DNA of 64,000 nucleotides from Entomortierella parvispora (Eukaryota > Mortierellomycota > Mortierellomycetes > Mortierellales > Mortierellaceae). The notes beneath the pieces are model-generated. The model searched no databases. It had not been told where the DNA came from and saw only the letters and a program-made list of their open reading frames with translations. Within the stretch, counting starts at the first letter, position 1. Every line of letters starts with the position of its first letter. Positions 61,860-64,000 of the stretch are shown one piece after another. The position numbers and the translations under genes were made by a program. The stretch is from NCBI GenBank assembly GCA_963573315.1, contig OY752146.1, forward strand, positions 496,001-560,000, read 5' to 3'.

Positions 61860-63129
61860 TTATTCTTCCCCCTCCAAGGGACTCTATCTGTGAATCCCGA
61901 TGCAAAGGAAGAAGAGTGTTGGTGAAGTTGCTGGCGAGTGCTCTCGAAACGCGGTAGTAACCTTCCACCATTGTGGGCGACGACCAATTGCCTTGAGCGG
62001 TCACGTCGTCCACTGGAACGCCCCGACTGAGGGCATTCGTAGCTGCCAAGGCGCGGACCTTGATACGAGACTGTCCCTCCTCCCGAGGCAGCTTGTCCAA
62101 GAGCCTTCCGAGGTACTTGGAAATCCTCTGCGCGCTCAACCCTGACGTGCCAAAACTGACATCCCGAATCAGGGGTGTGAAGTCCAACTGCAGTAGCTGC
62201 CTGTCAAACTTGTGATGTTGGCCTCTCGCCCGTGCGTCATGCTGCTCTGTACGCCTGCGGTATTCCTGATACACGCTCACAGGGCAGAGGATCCGTTCCT
62301 CGTGTGGGTGGATCATGACATGCTTGACAATAGGCTGTCCGTTTCGGCGCTCTTTCGGTGAAACGATGACCATCTCTAGGGATCCTTTTCTCATTCGACA
62401 CTGTGCTGCGTCCACGCATGCCAGATCGTCCGCTCTGAGGAAGCCAACCAATCCCAGCAAGAAGCAAGTCTTTGCCGTCAGTTGCTGGATGTCCATGGGC
62501 TCGTTCTCGCCCATGTCTCGTATCGCCTTGATGATCGGGTCCAAATCGGTGTCGAGGTTCCGAACACGTTTGAGTGTGTTGCTCCCCATGATCCTGAGAA
62601 AATCTGTCAAGTTCTCATCCGAGCGTAGCCCTTCCTGCCTATCCTGCGGGAAGAGCTTGAGAATTGTTGCCAGATATGCTCGAGCTGTCTGGGGCTTCCA
62701 GGACTTAGACTCGAGCCCAAAGTTCAGGTAGTTCATGAGGTCAGTCGAAGTGGTGTCGTCTAGTTGTCGCTGACGCTCCTGCAGCCAACGTACGAATGCC
62801 TGCTGACCTGATGAGCCCTTGGCATTCCTGGACCTGGCCGACTTGGAGTCAAAAAGTCGGAGCAGGACCCCAGAATCGGCTCCTGAAATCACAGCTTGTT
62901 GCCGTCGACGCTCCAAGCTGTTAACTGCCACATTGGGTTGCGTTCCAGAGGCTGTGGGCTGTTCCCTGGAGCTGCTCTTACCATTGACCGCGGTACTGGA
63001 ATGGGCTCGTGCGTTGACATGGCTCGGATCGTAGGGTACCAGATCATTGCAGGCCACTGTGGTGTGATCACTGTCGCTCGGACCCTGTCCGTCCTGACCT
63101 TCTCCAGCACCCGATTGAGAAGGGACCAT
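61840..63129 (-). CDS. DIRS tyrosine recombinase
   Basis: Open frame; the start at 63129 (MVPSQSGAGEG) is a choice, since the frame is open further upstream only by overlap with the RT/RNase H frame. The domain begins with a SAM-like core-binding part (QQAFVRWLQERQRQLDDTTS, then DLMNYLNFGLESKSWKPQTA), then the catalytic part: FLLGLVGFLRADDLACVD (first Arg), VSPKERRNGQPIVKHVMIHP, IKVRALAATNALSRG (second Arg; the His before it appears as Lys), and GNWSSPTMVEGYYRVSRA (Trp and catalytic Tyr). Such recombinases insert the circular cDNA of DIRS elements without target duplication. The frame is unbroken to the stop at 61840, so the element may be young, although the His-to-Lys change should be checked against relatives. 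Confidence 0.75.
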   Translation of the reverse strand: MVPSQSGAGEGQDGQGPSDSDHTTVACNDLVPYDPSHVNARAHSSTAVNGKSSSREQPTASGTQPNVAVNSLERRRQQAVISGADSGVLLRLFDSKSARSRNAKGSSGQQAFVRWLQERQRQLDDTTSTDLMNYLNFGLESKSWKPQTARAYLATILKLFPQDRQEGLRSDENLTDFLRIMGSNTLKRVRNLDTDLDPIIKAIRDMGENEPMDIQQLTAKTCFLLGLVGFLRADDLACVDAAQCRMRKGSLEMVIVSPKERRNGQPIVKHVMIHPHEERILCPVSVYQEYRRRTEQHDARARGQHHKFDRQLLQLDFTPLIRDVSFGTSGLSAQRISKYLGRLLDKLPREEGQSRIKVRALAATNALSRGVPVDDVTAQGNWSSPTMVEGYYRVSRALASNFTNTLLPLHRDSQIESLGGGRIMSSDAE

Positions 63130-64000
63130 GGGGGGCAGATGTACACTCGGCCCAGGTCCTTCCAGCTGAAGCTGAACGCGTCCTGCTTCCACGCAGTCTC
63201 TTCGTGTAGCCATGACACGTACCTGTGTGTCTTCGCGTTCGCTGCCGTGGCGAACAGATCGACTGAGTGAGGACCCCAAGTGGAGACGAGCTGTTGATAG
63301 AACGAGTTGCTGATCGACCACTCCAACTGTGCTATCATTCGCCTCGATGGTGAGTCGGCTGGATTGAATTGAGACGGTACGTACGTTGTCATGAGCCGCG
63401 TACCCGTCCTGATGCAATAATTCCAAATCCTTGTGGCCAGATCTAACAACGGTTGAGACCTGGTCCCTCCGAATTTGTTGATCTGCGCAATCGCTGTCGT
63501 GTTGTCGCAGATGACTTGAATTGTCTTGCCCCGCATGTCTGTGAGGTTCACCAGATGCCATATCACCTTCAGTTCCTTGTAATTGATGTGATGAGGTTGT
63601 TCCTCCGGTGTCCATAGCTTCGAGATCTCCACGTCCTCGTAGACTATTCCCCATGCTTCCTGCGACGCATCCGTGAACACATCGATTTCCGACCTCTGGG
63701 GGAGGAATCCCTGACCATTCCATGTCGACAGGCTCTTGCACCACCACTGCAGGTCCTCTCTCGATCGGTGGTCCAGTGTGACAGATCCCGTCCATGGGCA
63801 ATTCCTTGCTAGGGCCTTGTTCTGGACCTGGATGAGCTGTCGTGTCTTGAGTCGCGCTGGGAAGATGGCTACCGTCATGGCCATCGCTCTCCCTATGAAT
63901 GACGCCAACCTCTTGAGCGGGACGGTGGCTGTCTGCAGCAGCTTGGTGGCTTCCCTCCGAAGGTCGCGAATCTTGTTCCCTGGCACTGACAACGCCATCT
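62889..64000 (-). CDS. DIRS reverse transcriptase/RNase H ORF, C-terminal part (5' end outside window)
   Basis: Open from the right edge to a stop at 62889. Visible parts: the end of the RT thumb/connection (LRREATKLLQTATVPLKRLA, then FIGRAMAMTVAIFPARLKT), the RNase H domain with DVFTDASQEAWGIVYE, NYKELKVIWHLV, VICDNTTAIAQIN and NPADSPSR (the D-E-D-D residues all present), and a post-RNase H region with HSVDLFATAANAKTHRYVSW and VYICPPWSLLNRVL typical of DIRS elements. It overlaps the recombinase frame by about 240 bp. The RT catalytic core lies beyond the window. No break seen. Confidence 0.85.
   Translation of the reverse strand, partial: MALSVPGNKIRDLRREATKLLQTATVPLKRLASFIGRAMAMTVAIFPARLKTRQLIQVQNKALARNCPWTGSVTLDHRSREDLQWWCKSLSTWNGQGFLPQRSEIDVFTDASQEAWGIVYEDVEISKLWTPEEQPHHINYKELKVIWHLVNLTDMRGKTIQVICDNTTAIAQINKFGGTRSQPLLDLATRIWNYCIRTGTRLMTTYVPSQFNPADSPSRRMIAQLEWSISNSFYQQLVSTWGPHSVDLFATAANAKTHRYVSWLHEETAWKQDAFSFSWKDLGRVYICPPWSLLNRVLEKVRTDRVRATVITPQWPAMIWYPTIRAMSTHEPIPVPRSMVRAAPGNSPQPLERNPMWQLTAWSVDGNKL

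Larger units (their letters stand above)
61595..64000 (-). mobile_element. DIRS-type retrotransposon, 3' part (continues past right edge)
   Basis: Minus-strand element with an RT/RNase H frame running in from the right edge and an overlapping tyrosine recombinase frame, the gene order typical of DIRS1-like elements. The left end is a foldback: perfect 64-bp inverted repeats at 61595-61658 and 61796-61859, 137 bp apart, with the word aagggactctatctgtg present in direct orientation at 61649 and 61875. DIRS elements have inverted termini and an internal complementary region instead of LTRs. The left boundary is fixed by interruption of DR1 copy D at about 61595. Confidence 0.75.

Noticed and set aside
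62819-63270. + strand ORFs opposite the DIRS genes
   Set aside because: Shadows of two overlapping minus-strand frames with clear domains.
1-64000. tRNA and rRNA genes
   Set aside because: No tRNA B-box with a foldable cloverleaf and no rRNA-like sequence was noticed by eye; a tRNAscan run would settle it.
1-64000. Telomere or prokaryotic CRISPR arrays
   Set aside because: No TTAGGG-type arrays and no equal-length spacers between identical repeats were seen.

Overview
This is fungal nuclear DNA, most likely from an early-diverging lineage close to Mortierella/Linnemannia (Mortierellomycota). Support comes from the gene families: a DUF3712 membrane protein, an Arm-like/NACHT/HEAT NLR, a Crinkler-type gene, an XPG-like nuclease joined to a Fanzor-type RuvC domain, DIRS and Helitron elements, and small secreted cysteine-rich proteins. 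Short GT-AG introns and pyrimidine-rich promoters fit as well. The species assignment is inference from recalled family distribution. No rRNA or tRNA gene was recognised.

Layout. 1-4.5 kb: a four-exon DUF3712 gene (minus strand, cut by the left edge). 6-10 kb: decayed coding remnants, including a Ty3/Gypsy RNase H/integrase fragment and a Fanzor-like remnant. 10.8-11.1 kb: an intact one-exon cold-shock-domain protein with a signal peptide. 12.6-14.1 kb: a Crinkler-type pseudogene. 14.9-21.9 kb: a large Arm-like/NACHT/HEAT gene broken by at least five frame changes. 22.9-25.2 kb: an intact nucleoporin of the Nup58/Nup49 type. 25.5-31.5 kb: small or uncertain genes, a Helitron tail and an Ndc10-like pseudogene. 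32.4-37.0 kb: the XPG-Fanzor fusion. 37.7-45.1 kb: a foldback element, two small secreted-protein genes and remnants of a dispersed repeat family called DR1 here. 45.8-49.6 kb: another DR1 copy and a decayed second copy of the nucleoporin. 49.6-50.9 kb: a foldback/tandem repeat region in front of a small two-exon gene. 52.6-54.2 kb: an intact leucine-rich-repeat gene. 54.5-61.6 kb: two related DR1 blocks carrying Helitron tails, enclosing NLR exon-1 fragments, a secreted cysteine-rich peptide gene and a GH25 lysozyme gene with an in-frame stop. 61.6-64 kb: the terminus of a DIRS-type retrotransposon, inserted in a DR1 copy.

How it fits together. Two housekeeping genes (DUF3712, Nup58) sit in an accessory, transposon-rich region that holds immune-type receptors, a Crinkler gene, secreted proteins and TnpB-derived nucleases. 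Five small secreted-protein genes share one promoter plan: a TATA-like box with a pyrimidine-rich, repeat-like tract upstream on the coding strand. The most notable locus is the XPG-Fanzor fusion, which would put a flap-endonuclease-like domain and an RNA-guided-nuclease-like domain in one protein. Its coding frame is broken by two single-base changes that cancel each other, so it is either a young pseudogene or affected by sequence error.
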